Shown: piece by piece, positions 42,857 through 51,503 of the stretch
How positions within the stretch are numbered: the first letter of the stretch is position 1
How the letters are laid out: each line of letters starts with the position of its first letter
From: Gemmobacter caeni
GTDB taxonomy: Bacteria; Pseudomonadota; Alphaproteobacteria; Rhodobacterales; Rhodobacteraceae
DNA: 64,000 bases
NCBI RefSeq assembly: GCF_003054195.1
Contig: NZ_QBKP01000006.1
Span: forward strand, 186,001-250,000
Direction: 5' to 3'
The notes under the pieces: model-generated
What the model was told of the DNA's origin: nothing
Database searches by the model: none
What the model saw: only the letters and a program-made list of their open reading frames with translations
Position numbers and translations under genes: made by a program

Positions 42857-44292
42857 GCCTCCCCCCGTGGCCGGATGCGCGCAGCGGTCGGGTATTCACC
42901 GCCCTTACGCAGGATGTCGGGCAGGTCGCGGATTGCCCCGGCATGGCCGCCCAATGCCAGATAGGCGTCGCGCGGCAGGGTGAACTCCAGCGGAGCCACC
43001 AGCGCCGGGGTCGGCACATAGCCGAAAGCGCCGGGCGGCAGGCGCGTCACATCCACCATGAAGGTGATACCACCGCCGGGCCAGATGTAGCACTCGGCCC
43101 CACCCGAGGTCAGCACGGTTTCCCCGGTCTGAACCGAGCGTGTCAGCTGCACCGGGTTGCGCGTGACGCCCGCCCGCAGGCTGCCCCCCGCCCCGCCCAT
43201 GAACAGCACTGTGCAAAGCGAGGGTTCACAGTTTTCCGCGATCAGATCGACAGTGGCGCGCAGCGCCTCGGGCAACGGCGTGGGTTGCGGGGTCAGGCTG
43301 TCATCAAGGATGTAGAAGCCCCAATCCTCACCCGTGGTGGAAACCATCAGGAGGCTCAACCCAGGCCGCGCGCCCTTCTTCGCCTCCCACGGCCCGAGGA
43401 TCTCCAGCGGGTCGGTCAGCCGCGTGCCGCCCCAGCCAAGGCCGGGGTCCGAGACGCGGAAATAGCGGCCGGGGGTCGACCGATGCCCCTTTATGCGGAT
43501 GCCGGTAGGTGGCCAGCCAATCACCTTGCCCGCCTGATGTTCCGATACCACGCCGGTAATATGGTCATCCACCACCACCACCTCATCCACCAGCCCCTGC
43601 CATTGCGCCGCGAACATCCCGATGGTGGCCGAGCCGCAGCCGACACGCATCCGGTGCTCGGGCTTGCCATCCACAATCGGCGCGCGCCCCGCCTGCACAA
43701 TGACGGTTGAGCCGCCGTCGATTGCCAGTTCCACCGCCTCGCGGTTGCAGAGCGCGAGCAGGGTGGAACAGGTCAGCCGCCCCTCGGGTTTGGAGCCGCC
43801 GGTAAGGTGATGCACCCCCCCCAGTGACAGCATCTGCGAGCCATATTCGGCCGTGGTGACATGCCCCACCGGCTCGCCCCCCGCGCGGACCGTGGCGCCC
43901 TCGGGGCCAAGGAAGCGGTCGGTGTCGATCTTCACCTTGACGCCGCAGTAGGAAAAGATCGCCTCTGTCACCACGGTCACCATGTCCGCACCTTCGGGGC
44001 GGGAGGCGATGATGAAGGGCGCGGGTTTGAAATCCGGGTAGGTGGTGCCTGCGCCGATGGCAGTGACAGTCGTATCCGCCGGGGTCAGCGCGCCGTCCCA
44101 ACCGGCACCTGCGAAGGGGATGACCGGCGTTCCGGATGCCAGAGCCTGCGACAGCATCACCAGGGGATCAGTGCGGACGATGCGACCCGAGTCATTGGCA
44201 TAGCGGTCGCAGGCGCCGGTCTGGCCGGGGGCGATGTAGCACATCACCGGGCAGGCATCGCAGCGGATCTTCTCGGGCGCGGCGCTGGTCAT
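42853..44292 (-). CDS. 6-hydroxynicotinate reductase-like Fe-S protein
   Basis: 479 residues from ATG 44292 (GAGG at 7 nt). The N-terminal CDACPVMC...C pattern (Cys11, 14, 18, 28) would bind a 4Fe-4S cluster. The rest (GIGAGTTYPDFKPAPFIIASRPEG, VGCGSATIGMF, FMGGAGGSLRAGVTRNP) resembles ferredoxin-dependent 6-hydroxynicotinate reductase of anaerobic nicotinate fermentation, which reduces a hydroxylated pyridine ring. Here it follows a molybdenum hydroxylase, matching the hydroxylate-then-reduce order. The exact substrate is not proven; an aerobic-type Rhodobacteraceae host makes this combination notable. Confidence 0.8.
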   Translation of the reverse strand: MTSAAPEKIRCDACPVMCYIAPGQTGACDRYANDSGRIVRTDPLVMLSQALASGTPVIPFAGAGWDGALTPADTTVTAIGAGTTYPDFKPAPFIIASRPEGADMVTVVTEAIFSYCGVKVKIDTDRFLGPEGATVRAGGEPVGHVTTAEYGSQMLSLGGVHHLTGGSKPEGRLTCSTLLALCNREAVELAIDGGSTVIVQAGRAPIVDGKPEHRMRVGCGSATIGMFAAQWQGLVDEVVVVDDHITGVVSEHQAGKVIGWPPTGIRIKGHRSTPGRYFRVSDPGLGWGGTRLTDPLEILGPWEAKKGARPGLSLLMVSTTGEDWGFYILDDSLTPQPTPLPEALRATVDLIAENCEPSLCTVLFMGGAGGSLRAGVTRNPVQLTRSVQTGETVLTSGGAECYIWPGGGITFMVDVTRLPPGAFGYVPTPALVAPLEFTLPRDAYLALGGHAGAIRDLPDILRKGGEYPTAARIRPRGEA

Positions 44293-44410
44293 GGCATGGC
44301 CTCGGATGGCGGGGTTCGTGGGGGCTGTCTGCCCGTCGCCGGTCGGGCTTGAACCGATGGCGCCCAACCGGCGACCCCCGAAGGATATTTTTGCCAAGAT
44401 GAAAGCAGCC

Positions 44411-47065
44411 TCATGCCCGGCACCCCTTAATCGCCGTGCGCAGCCGGTGCGGCAGCACCGGAACACGGGCCAAGGTGATGCCGGTGGCGTGGCGGATCGC
44501 GTTCAGGATCGCAGGCGCGGTGGGGATCAGCGTGTGTTCGCCCAACCCCTTGGCACCGAAGGGGCCTTCCGGGTCCGGCACCTCGATCAGCAGGCTTTCT
44601 ATGGGCGGCACGTCCGAAGTGGTAGGAATCAGGTAATCATGCAGGTTCTCGGTCCGGCCGGGCAGATATTCTTCCATCAGCGCAAGGCCGATGCCCTGCG
44701 CGATACCGCCCTCGATTTGCCCTCGCGCCAGCAGCGGGTTGATGGCGCGGCCAAGGTCATGCGCCGCAGTGATCTTCAGGAGCCGCACCGCCCCCAGCGC
44801 GGCATCGACCTCAAGTTCCACCATCTGCGCGCCGAAGCCATAGACGGCATAGGGAATGCCCTGCCCGTTTTCATCCAGAGTTGTAGTGGGCGGGTCATAG
44901 CTTTCCTCGGCCATCAGCACATAGCCGAAGGGGTCTTCCGGCAGCGCGGCAAGGCTCAGCCGCGCGGTCTGGCCGTTTTCAGTGCCGGTCAGCGTGACGC
45001 CCTCCAGCGCCAGCCGCGCGCCCTGCCCCATGTTCAGCCGCCGCAAAATCTCGGCCCGCAGCGCGGCCCCAGCCGCCTGTGCCGCGCGGCCCGAGACGAA
45101 GGTCTGCCGGCTGGCTGAGGTCTTGCCCGCATCCGGCGTCAGCGCGGTATCGGGGCCGATCAGGCGCAAGGCGGCCAGCGGCAGGCCCAGCGCCTCTGCC
45201 GCGATCTGCGGGATGACGGTGTTGGACCCCTGCCCGATGTCGGTCGCGCCCTGATGCAGCACCGGCACACCCGCACGGGTCAGGCCCAGCCGCATGGTCG
45301 AAGGATTGGGCAGCGAGGTATTGCCGCAGCCATACCAGCAGGTCGCCAGCCCCACTCCGCGCCCCGGCACCTGCGCCTCGGCCAAGGCGCGCTGCCAGTG
45401 CGGGCGCAGCGCGGTCAGGCATTCATGGATGCCCGGCGCGGCGAGGCGCTGGCCTGTGACGGTTTCGTCGCCGGCGCGCAGGGCGTTGCGCAGCCGGAAC
45501 TCCAGCGCGTCGATGCCCGCCGCCTCGGCCAGCCGGTCGATCAGCGTTTCCGACAGCAACATCGCCTGCGGCACGCCGAAGCCCCGGAAGGCGCCGGAAA
45601 CCGGACCATGGGTATGCACCGCCCGCGCCTCGGCCGCATAGGCGGGCATCCGGTAGGGACCGGAGGCATGGACCGGCACGCGATTGGCCACCGTCGGCCC
45701 CCAGCTTGCATAGGCGCCGGTGTCGAAACTGCCGTCGAAGGTCATGCCCGTCAGTCGCCCTTCGGCATCGCAGCCCAGCGCCGCGCGCATCCGCCCCGGA
45801 TGGCGCTTGGTGGTGGAAGTCATGCTTTCGCTGCGGCTGTAGGTCATCCGCACGGGCCGCCCGGTGCGCAGCGCCACCAGCCCGATCAGCGGTTGCAGGC
45901 TGACATCCAGTTTCGAGCCAAACCCGCCCCCCACCGCCGAGGGCAGGATGCGCACCCGCTCCGGCGGCAGGCTCAGAACGGCGGCGGTATCGTCGCGGTC
46001 CATCACCGGCGCCTGGGTGCAGGCACGGATGCAAAGCGTGTCGCCTTCCATCCAGGCTGCACCCGCCTCGGGCTCGATATAGGCATGTTCGACGAAAGCG
46101 GTCTGCATCTCGCCCTCGACCACGAAGGCGGAATCCGCCAGCGCGGTAGCGGCATCGCCGCGCCGCACACGGCCCGCAATCAGGATATTGCCGGGACGCG
46201 AGGGATGGACCAGCGGCGCGTCCGGCGCCTCTGCCTCTGCCATCGTGACCGGCGGCAAGGACTGCCAGTTGACCGGGAAGCTGGAAAGGTCTGGTTCCGC
46301 CCCATCCTCGAAAGCCACCAGTGCCACCGCCTCGCCCCGAAAGCGGGCGGTGCCCTCGGCCAGCGCGGGTTGGTCTGCGAAGGCCGGGATGACGCCAAAG
46401 GCATTGCGGCCGGGGATGTCGGCAGCGGTGAACACCTGTGCCTGCTGCGCCGCGGCCCAGGCCGCCAGATCGCCGAAAGTGAAGCGCGCATGCGGATGAG
46501 GCGACCGGATCGCCCGCGCCACCAGCCCGCCCTTCTGCCAGACATCGGCACCGAACAGATCGCCCGCCACCTTGGCCGCACCATCCAGCCGGGGAATGGC
46601 CTGCCCCACCCGCCCCTCGGGCGCAGCGGGCGGCGGCGTGGTATCGCAGACTGCCGTGATGATGGCCTGATAGCCGGTGCAGCGACACAGAACACCGCCC
46701 AAGGCGGCCTCAGCCTCGGCGCGCGAGGGCGCGGGGTTCCGGCGCAGCAGCGCCAGCGCCGTCATCAGCATACCGGGGGTGCATATGCCGCACTGTGCCG
46801 CACCATGGCGCAGAAAGCTGGCGCGGAGCGCCGTCAGCAGCAGATCGTCGGCCTCGATGGTGGTGACATCGCGGCCCTTGGCGCGGGCGGTGGGCGTGAG
46901 GCAGGCGCAAACCGGCGCGCCATCCAGCAGCACGGTGCAGGCGCCGCAATCACCGGCATCGCAACCGACCTTGGTGCCGGTCAGCCCCGCCTCCTCCCGC
47001 AGCGCATCCGACAGGCGTCGGGTGGTGCCGATGAAGGAGACAGGCTTGCCGTTGACGCAGCTCAT
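44411..47065 (-). CDS. Xanthine dehydrogenase-family protein, fused 2Fe-2S and Mo-cofactor domains
   Basis: 884 residues. The N-terminal ferredoxin domain has Cys35, 40, 43 and 55 for one 2Fe-2S cluster, and the helical domain has Cys92, 95, 127 and 129 for the second. From about residue 155 the CoxL/XdhB-type molybdopterin domain follows, with VGGGFGSKLD, GAFRGFGVPQA, GATDIGQGSNT and the C-terminal GAKGLGE, whose Glu is the catalytic base. The fused arrangement resembles E. coli XdhD rather than three-subunit enzymes. It should hydroxylate an N-heterocycle carbon next to nitrogen; purine, nicotinate or another ring cannot be distinguished. Confidence 0.9.
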   Translation of the reverse strand: MSCVNGKPVSFIGTTRRLSDALREEAGLTGTKVGCDAGDCGACTVLLDGAPVCACLTPTARAKGRDVTTIEADDLLLTALRASFLRHGAAQCGICTPGMLMTALALLRRNPAPSRAEAEAALGGVLCRCTGYQAIITAVCDTTPPPAAPEGRVGQAIPRLDGAAKVAGDLFGADVWQKGGLVARAIRSPHPHARFTFGDLAAWAAAQQAQVFTAADIPGRNAFGVIPAFADQPALAEGTARFRGEAVALVAFEDGAEPDLSSFPVNWQSLPPVTMAEAEAPDAPLVHPSRPGNILIAGRVRRGDAATALADSAFVVEGEMQTAFVEHAYIEPEAGAAWMEGDTLCIRACTQAPVMDRDDTAAVLSLPPERVRILPSAVGGGFGSKLDVSLQPLIGLVALRTGRPVRMTYSRSESMTSTTKRHPGRMRAALGCDAEGRLTGMTFDGSFDTGAYASWGPTVANRVPVHASGPYRMPAYAAEARAVHTHGPVSGAFRGFGVPQAMLLSETLIDRLAEAAGIDALEFRLRNALRAGDETVTGQRLAAPGIHECLTALRPHWQRALAEAQVPGRGVGLATCWYGCGNTSLPNPSTMRLGLTRAGVPVLHQGATDIGQGSNTVIPQIAAEALGLPLAALRLIGPDTALTPDAGKTSASRQTFVSGRAAQAAGAALRAEILRRLNMGQGARLALEGVTLTGTENGQTARLSLAALPEDPFGYVLMAEESYDPPTTTLDENGQGIPYAVYGFGAQMVELEVDAALGAVRLLKITAAHDLGRAINPLLARGQIEGGIAQGIGLALMEEYLPGRTENLHDYLIPTTSDVPPIESLLIEVPDPEGPFGAKGLGEHTLIPTAPAILNAIRHATGITLARVPVLPHRLRTAIKGCRA

Positions 47066-47895
47066 GCCACCGCCTCCATCGTCGCGCGGCGGGTCAGTTC
47101 TGCCGCCGCCTCCAGCCGATAGGCGGCGCTGCCGCGCACGTCGTCGATTGGGGCAAGGTCAGCAGCCAACAGATCGGGCGTGATGCGCGCCAGTGCCTCG
47201 GCCAGCGGCAGACCCCGGCAGGCCGTTTCCGCCGCTGCCAGACGACGCGCGGTCGGCGCACAGGCCCCGGCGGATAATGCAAGCTCGGCAATCACCCCGC
47301 CCTCCAGCCGCAGCCGCGCCGCCACCATGGCAATGGAGATCACCAGATGCGCCCGCGCACCCAGCTTCTGAAAGGCCGACCGCCCCGCCAGCGCCTTGCG
47401 CGGCAGATGCAGGGTCAGCAGCAGTTCATCCGCCGCCAGCGCGGTTTGTCGCGCGCCGGTCAGAAATTCGACCAGTGGAAGGCGGCGCGGACCACGGGGC
47501 GAGACAAGCTCCAGCTCTGCCTCCAGCACAAGCAGCGGCGGCGCACCATCGGCGGCGGGCGAGGCATTGCAAAGATTGCCACCCACCGTGCCTGCATTCT
47601 GGATCTGCCACCCACCCACCTGCCGCGCCGCCTGTTGCAGGCCCGCACAGGCGGGCGGCAAATTGGCAGCGGCCAGAGCGGACCATGTGACCCCCGCGCC
47701 GATATACAGCCCCTCGGGGGTTTCGGTGATCGCGGTCATCCCCGGCAGCGCGGTCAGGTCCAGCGCGGCAAAGCCCAAAGCCTGTCGCTGTGTAGCGGGA
47801 TAAAGATCCGTCCCCCCCGCCAGCACACGCCATCCGCCCGCGGCCAGAAGGCCAAGCGCCTGGTCAAGCGTATCGGGGCGCGCGTAATCGGTCAC
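47062..47895 (-). CDS. FAD-binding subunit of Mo hydroxylase (CoxM/XdhB-like)
   Basis: 277 residues from GTG 47895 (GAGG at 6 nt); the frame runs on to 47958 through the operator and is not used. The FAD_binding_5 motif VLAGGTDLYP, VGGNLCNASPAADGAPPLL (isoalloxazine loop) and the C-terminal CO_deh_flav_C region are present. It passes electrons from the Fe-S clusters to an acceptor. Its stop overlaps the start of the Mo subunit by 4 nt. It is the first gene of the operon under the MarR-linked promoter region. Confidence 0.9.
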   Translation of the reverse strand: MTDYARPDTLDQALGLLAAGGWRVLAGGTDLYPATQRQALGFAALDLTALPGMTAITETPEGLYIGAGVTWSALAAANLPPACAGLQQAARQVGGWQIQNAGTVGGNLCNASPAADGAPPLLVLEAELELVSPRGPRRLPLVEFLTGARQTALAADELLLTLHLPRKALAGRSAFQKLGARAHLVISIAMVAARLRLEGGVIAELALSAGACAPTARRLAAAETACRGLPLAEALARITPDLLAADLAPIDDVRGSAAYRLEAAAELTRRATMEAVA

Positions 47896-47941
47896 AAACG
47901 GCCTCGCGGGTTGCGGGTCGGGGCGGGAACGGCGTGTAGAT

Positions 47942-47957
47942 TGTTTGTATGCAAACA
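47942..47957. promoter_or_regulatory. Candidate MarR operator
   Basis: TGTTTG-TATG-CAAACA, a 16-bp palindrome in the divergent marR/Mo-hydroxylase intergenic region. It shares TTTGTATGC with the element in front of livK. Confidence 0.65.
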
Positions 47958-47989
47958 TCCTGCGGCGATCTGCCGCCCGCTGTCAACGA

Positions 47990-48019
47990 TTTTGATGGCA
48001 AGGGTTTTGATGGCAAAGC
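47990..48019. repeat. Tandem 15-bp direct repeat in marR leader
   Basis: TTTTGATGGCAAGGG is followed directly by TTTTGATGGCAAAGC, two adjacent copies differing at two positions, between the palindrome and the marR start. Confidence 0.7.
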
Positions 48020-48056
48020 GCTTGCCCCCGCCGTCCCCCGCCGCTATCGGAGAGGG

Positions 48057-48479
48057 GTGAGCGAGGAAACCGAACCCTATGTGCTGGACGATCAGGTCGG
48101 TTACCTGCTGCGGCGGGTGACGCAGCGCCACCTTGCGATCTTCTCGCAGCACATCCCCGAAATCACCGCCATGCAATTCGCCTGCCTGGTGCGGCTGCAC
48201 CAACAGGGGCCGCTGAGCCAGAACCATCTGGGCCGCGCGGCCTCGATGGATGCGGCGACGGTGAAAGGCGTGGTGGGCCGCCTGGAAAAGCTGGGCCTTG
48301 TGACCCGCGCCGCCGATCCGGGCGACAAACGCCGCCTGACCGTCACACTGACCGAGGCGGGCGCAGCACTTGTCTCTGCGCGCTATGCCGACGGGCTGCG
48401 CATCAGCGCCGCCACGATGGAACCGCTGAACCGGGCAGAACGGGCGCACCTTATGGCGCTCCTCAATCGCCTGACCTGA
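48057..48479 (+). CDS. MarR-family transcriptional regulator
   Basis: 140 residues from GTG 48057 (GGAG upstream with a short 4-nt spacing). An ATG at 47949 in the same frame falls inside the palindrome and is rejected. The winged HTH is clear: LRRVTQRHLAIFSQHIPEITAMQFACLV, SQNHLGRAASMDAATVKGVVGRLEKLGLVTR and the DKRRLTVTLTEAG wing. It is divergent from the Mo-hydroxylase operon and is probably its ligand-responsive repressor. Its 3' end overlaps the convergent epimerase gene by 17 nt. Confidence 0.9.
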   Translation: MSEETEPYVLDDQVGYLLRRVTQRHLAIFSQHIPEITAMQFACLVRLHQQGPLSQNHLGRAASMDAATVKGVVGRLEKLGLVTRAADPGDKRRLTVTLTEAGAALVSARYADGLRISAATMEPLNRAERAHLMALLNRLT

Positions 48480-49338
48480 GGTGTTCGGCCAATAGCGCCG
48501 CCAGCCCCTCCCGGTAGGTCGGATAGGCAAGCTGCACGCCAAGATCGCGCTTCATCCGGTCATTCCGCACCCGCTTGCTTTCGGCATAGAAACTGCGGGC
48601 CAGCGGCGTCATCTCAGCCTCGTCGACCGGCACGACCGGCGGCAGGTCCACTCCCAGTAACTCGGCCGCATGGGTCAGCACGTCCTGCGGCGGCGATGGG
48701 TCGTCGTCACAGACATTGTAGATCGCCCCCGGCTCGGGCTGGTTGATCGAAGCGTCCAGCACCTGCGCGATGTCCTCGACATGGATGCGCGAGAAATATT
48801 GCCCCGGCTTCACGATCCGCTGCGCAGTGCCGTCCCTGACCTTGCGGAACGGGCCACGACCGGGGCCGTAGATCCCGGCAAGGCGGAATATATGCAGGGG
48901 CAGCCCCTGAGCGGCGGCCAGCGCCTGCCAACCAGCCTCAGCCGCGACGCGCTGATGGCCGCGCGTGGTGCCGGGCGTCAGGGGTGTCGTCTCATCCACC
49001 CAGCCGCCCGCGTGATCGCCGTAGACCCCGGTGGTGGATAGATACCCCAGCCAGCGCAGCCCCGGCAGCGGCCGGTCGAACGCCTCCGGCGCCGCCGTCA
49101 GAACCGGATCGCCCGCCGCATCCGGCGCGGCGGAAAGCAGGATATGGCTTGCCCCCGCCACGGCTCCGGCCAGATCGACGCCGGGCCAGATCAGCGGCGT
49201 TACGCCCTCTGCCGCCATGGCCGCCGCGCGGTCGGCACTGCGGGTGGTGCCGGTGACCTGCCAGCCCTGCGCCAGAAGCCGCCGCGTCAGTGCCCGCGCC
49301 GAATAGCCGTAACCGATTGCCAGTAAATGCCGTTCCAT
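48463..49338 (-). CDS. NAD-dependent epimerase/dehydratase family protein (YeeZ-like)
   Basis: 291 residues from MERHLLAIGYGYSARALTRRLL, a Rossmann GxGxxA nucleotide-binding start. The YLSTTGVYGDHAGGWVDE segment carries the Ser/Thr and Tyr, and FRLAGIYGPGRGP and the SRIHVEDIAQVLDASI motif are typical of extended SDRs of the YeeZ type. The Lys of YxxxK is not evident near VYGDH, as in many of these proteins. The substrate is unknown. It is convergent and overlapping with marR. Confidence 0.82.
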   Translation of the reverse strand: MERHLLAIGYGYSARALTRRLLAQGWQVTGTTRSADRAAAMAAEGVTPLIWPGVDLAGAVAGASHILLSAAPDAAGDPVLTAAPEAFDRPLPGLRWLGYLSTTGVYGDHAGGWVDETTPLTPGTTRGHQRVAAEAGWQALAAAQGLPLHIFRLAGIYGPGRGPFRKVRDGTAQRIVKPGQYFSRIHVEDIAQVLDASINQPEPGAIYNVCDDDPSPPQDVLTHAAELLGVDLPPVVPVDEAEMTPLARSFYAESKRVRNDRMKRDLGVQLAYPTYREGLAALLAEHLRSGD

Positions 49339-49502
49339 CCTGCCCCGCCCTTCCCGTTCTCCCCGTTTTCGGCCCTGTCGCCGCCCTTGGCAAGGCGTGG
49401 TGGCGCGACCGCATGTCACGCGGCTTTCACCAGCCTGCGTTAGCGCCCCCATAACAGACTTGATTTGCCCCCCGGCAAAGGTGCAAAAAGGGCGATCAAA
49501 AA

Positions 49503-50993
49503 ATGGAAAAAGATGTGACGCAGTTTACCGAAACGCAAAACGCGCCGGCCGATCCGGCGCAGGAATATTTCACCGATCCGACCGCCGCCGTTGACCGGCT
49601 GCAAGACCTTTACGATGCCGCCGTCGCGCATCTGACCGCCGGTTTCAATGCTGTGATGCAGGGCAACCGCCCCGAGACGCGGCTGCGCGCCTGCTATCCT
49701 GAGATCCGGCTGGTCACCACCAGCTTTGCCAAGGCGGATTCGCGGCTATCGTTCGGCCATGTGGCCCAGCCCGGCACCTATGTCGCCACGATCACCCGGC
49801 CTGACCTGTTCCGTAACTACCTGATCCAGCAGCTTGGCCTGCTGATCGAAAACCACGGCGTGCCCATCGCCATCGGCCCGTCGCAAACCCCGATCCCGGT
49901 GCATTTCGCGCTGGCCAACCGCCCCGGCGTTCTGGTGCCGCAGGAGGGCGTGCTGGACTTCCCGCTGCGCGACGTGTTCGACGTGCCGGATCTGGCCACC
50001 ACCAACGACGACATCGTGAACGGCGTGCTGACCGAGTATCCCGACGGCTCGCGCCCGCTGGCGCCGTTCACAGCGCAAAGGGTGGATTACTCGCTCGCGC
50101 GGCTTTCGCATTACACCGCGACCGATGCCGGGCATTTCCAGAACCACGTCCTGTTCACCAACTACCAGTTCTATGTGGATGAATTTGAGGCCTATGCCCG
50201 CAAGGTTCTGGGTGATCCGGCCTCGGGCTATTCCTCGTTCGTGGCGCCCGGCAATGCCGAGATTACCACGCCTGACGGCGATCTTGTGGTGCTGCCCAAG
50301 ATGCCGCAGATGCCGACCTATCACCTGAAGCGCCCCGACGGGCAGGGCATCACGCTGGTCAATATCGGCGTCGGCCCTTCGAACGCCAAGACCGCGACCG
50401 ACCATATCGCCGTGCTGCGCCCACATGCCTGGCTGATGGTGGGTCACTGCGCCGGCCTGCGCAATTCGCAAAGCCTTGGCGATTTCGTGCTGGCCCATGC
50501 CTATCTGCGCGAGGATCACGTTCTGGACGACGATCTGCCGATCTGGGTGCCAATCCCGGCGCTGGCGGAAATCCAGATCGCACTGGAGCGCGCGGTGGAA
50601 CATGTGACCCAGTTGCAGGGTTACGAACTGAAACGGATCATGCGCACCGGCACGGTTGCCACCATCGACAACCGCAACTGGGAACTGCGCGACCAGTCCG
50701 GCCCGGTGCAGCGGCTCAGCCAGTCGCGCGCCGTCGCACTGGACATGGAAAGCGCCACCATCGCCGCCAACGGCTTCCGCTTCCGGGTGCCCTATGGCAC
50801 GCTGCTCTGCGTCTCGGACAAGCCGCTGCATGGCGAGCTGAAGCTGCCCGGCATGGCAACCGATTTCTACCGCAGTCAGGTTGCGCGCCATCTGCTGATC
50901 GGCATTCACGCCATGGAACAGTTGCGCGACATGCCGGTTGAACGTATCCACAGCCGGAAGTTGCGCAGCTTCGAGGAAACCGCCTTCCTGTAA
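49503..50993 (+). CDS. amn: AMP nucleosidase
   Basis: A 496-residue enzyme hydrolysing AMP to adenine and ribose 5-phosphate. The N-terminal Amn regulatory domain (TRLRACYPEIRLVTTSFAKADSRLSFGHV) and C-terminal nucleoside-phosphorylase-like domain (GPSNAKTATDHIAVLRPHAWLMVGHCAGLR, LDMESATIAANGFRFRVPYGTLLCVSDKPLHGELK) are both present. AAGGG lies 10 nt before ATG. Its presence next to the heterocycle island could reflect purine salvage, but it is widespread in this family. Confidence 0.95.
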   Translation: MEKDVTQFTETQNAPADPAQEYFTDPTAAVDRLQDLYDAAVAHLTAGFNAVMQGNRPETRLRACYPEIRLVTTSFAKADSRLSFGHVAQPGTYVATITRPDLFRNYLIQQLGLLIENHGVPIAIGPSQTPIPVHFALANRPGVLVPQEGVLDFPLRDVFDVPDLATTNDDIVNGVLTEYPDGSRPLAPFTAQRVDYSLARLSHYTATDAGHFQNHVLFTNYQFYVDEFEAYARKVLGDPASGYSSFVAPGNAEITTPDGDLVVLPKMPQMPTYHLKRPDGQGITLVNIGVGPSNAKTATDHIAVLRPHAWLMVGHCAGLRNSQSLGDFVLAHAYLREDHVLDDDLPIWVPIPALAEIQIALERAVEHVTQLQGYELKRIMRTGTVATIDNRNWELRDQSGPVQRLSQSRAVALDMESATIAANGFRFRVPYGTLLCVSDKPLHGELKLPGMATDFYRSQVARHLLIGIHAMEQLRDMPVERIHSRKLRSFEETAFL

Positions 50994-51041
50994 CGCTGCG
51001 ATGCAGTAGCGCGGCAGGGCGCGCATCCCGGCATTCTGGGC

Positions 51042-51070
51042 TTGCACTTTGCCGCGAAAACCTGTGTAGC
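51042..51070 (+). promoter_or_regulatory. Possible promoter of hup
   Basis: TTGCAC (51042-51047), 17-nt spacer, TGTAGC (51065-51070). The leader then carries two short G/C hairpins (51084-51095, 51103-51116) ahead of an AAAGGA ribosome site. Confidence 0.35.
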
Positions 51071-51139
51071 ACTGTCCATCAATGCCCCGAGGGGCTTATT
51101 CTCCGCCCAAAGGCGGGGACAAGACCAAAGGAAAGAAAA

Positions 51140-51427
51140 ATGTCGAAACCGATGACCAAGACGCAACTCGTGGCCGCCCTGTCCGACGCGATGGGCGCAG
51201 ACAAGAAGACCGCCGGCGCCGCGCTGGATGCGATCGCCGCCATCGTGGCGCGGGAAGTGGCCGCCGGTGGCGCCGTCACGCTGCCGGGCCTTGGCAAGGT
51301 CGTCTGCCGCGCCCGCCCGGAACGTCAGGTGCGCAACCCGGCCACCGGCGAAACCGTGACCAAGCCGGCCGACAAGCAGGTGAAATTCACCATCGCGAAA
51401 GCGCTGAAAGACAGCGTGAACGCCTGA
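51140..51427 (+). CDS. hup: HU-family DNA-binding protein
   Basis: A 95-residue histone-like protein. MTKTQLVAALSDAMGADKKTAGAALDAIAAIV forms the dimerising helices, GAVTLPGLGKVVCRARPERQVRNPATGETV the saddle and the DNA-binding arm with the intercalating Pro (RNPATG). It ends with KPADKQVKFTIAKALKDSV. A strong intrinsic terminator follows about 20 nt after the stop, so it is monocistronic. Nucleoid-associated. Confidence 0.95.
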   Translation: MSKPMTKTQLVAALSDAMGADKKTAGAALDAIAAIVAREVAAGGAVTLPGLGKVVCRARPERQVRNPATGETVTKPADKQVKFTIAKALKDSVNA

Positions 51428-51447
51428 TCGGCCCCGCGCCGTTCGCC

Positions 51448-51473
51448 AAGGCCGCCCGCGAGGCGGCCTTTTT
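51448..51473 (+). terminator. Rho-independent terminator of hup
   Basis: AAGGCCGCC pairs with GGCGGCCTT (9 bp, CGCGA loop), followed by TTTTTC. Confidence 0.85.
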
Positions 51474-51503
51474 CTTGCGCCCTTCCTTTGCCCGGATTGC
51501 CCC

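Noticed and set aside
45254-47122. 622-codon frame opposite the Mo-hydroxylase gene
   Set aside because: Antisense shadow of a conserved enzyme with intact Fe-S cysteines.
47949-48056. ATG 47949 as marR start
   Set aside because: The ATG lies within the palindromic operator and the extra 36 residues contain the tandem repeat; the MarR fold starts after GTG 48057.
49503-50993. AMP nucleosidase as part of the heterocycle island
   Set aside because: It is on the other side of marR and an epimerase gene, with its own upstream region and no shared operator; amn is common in this family.
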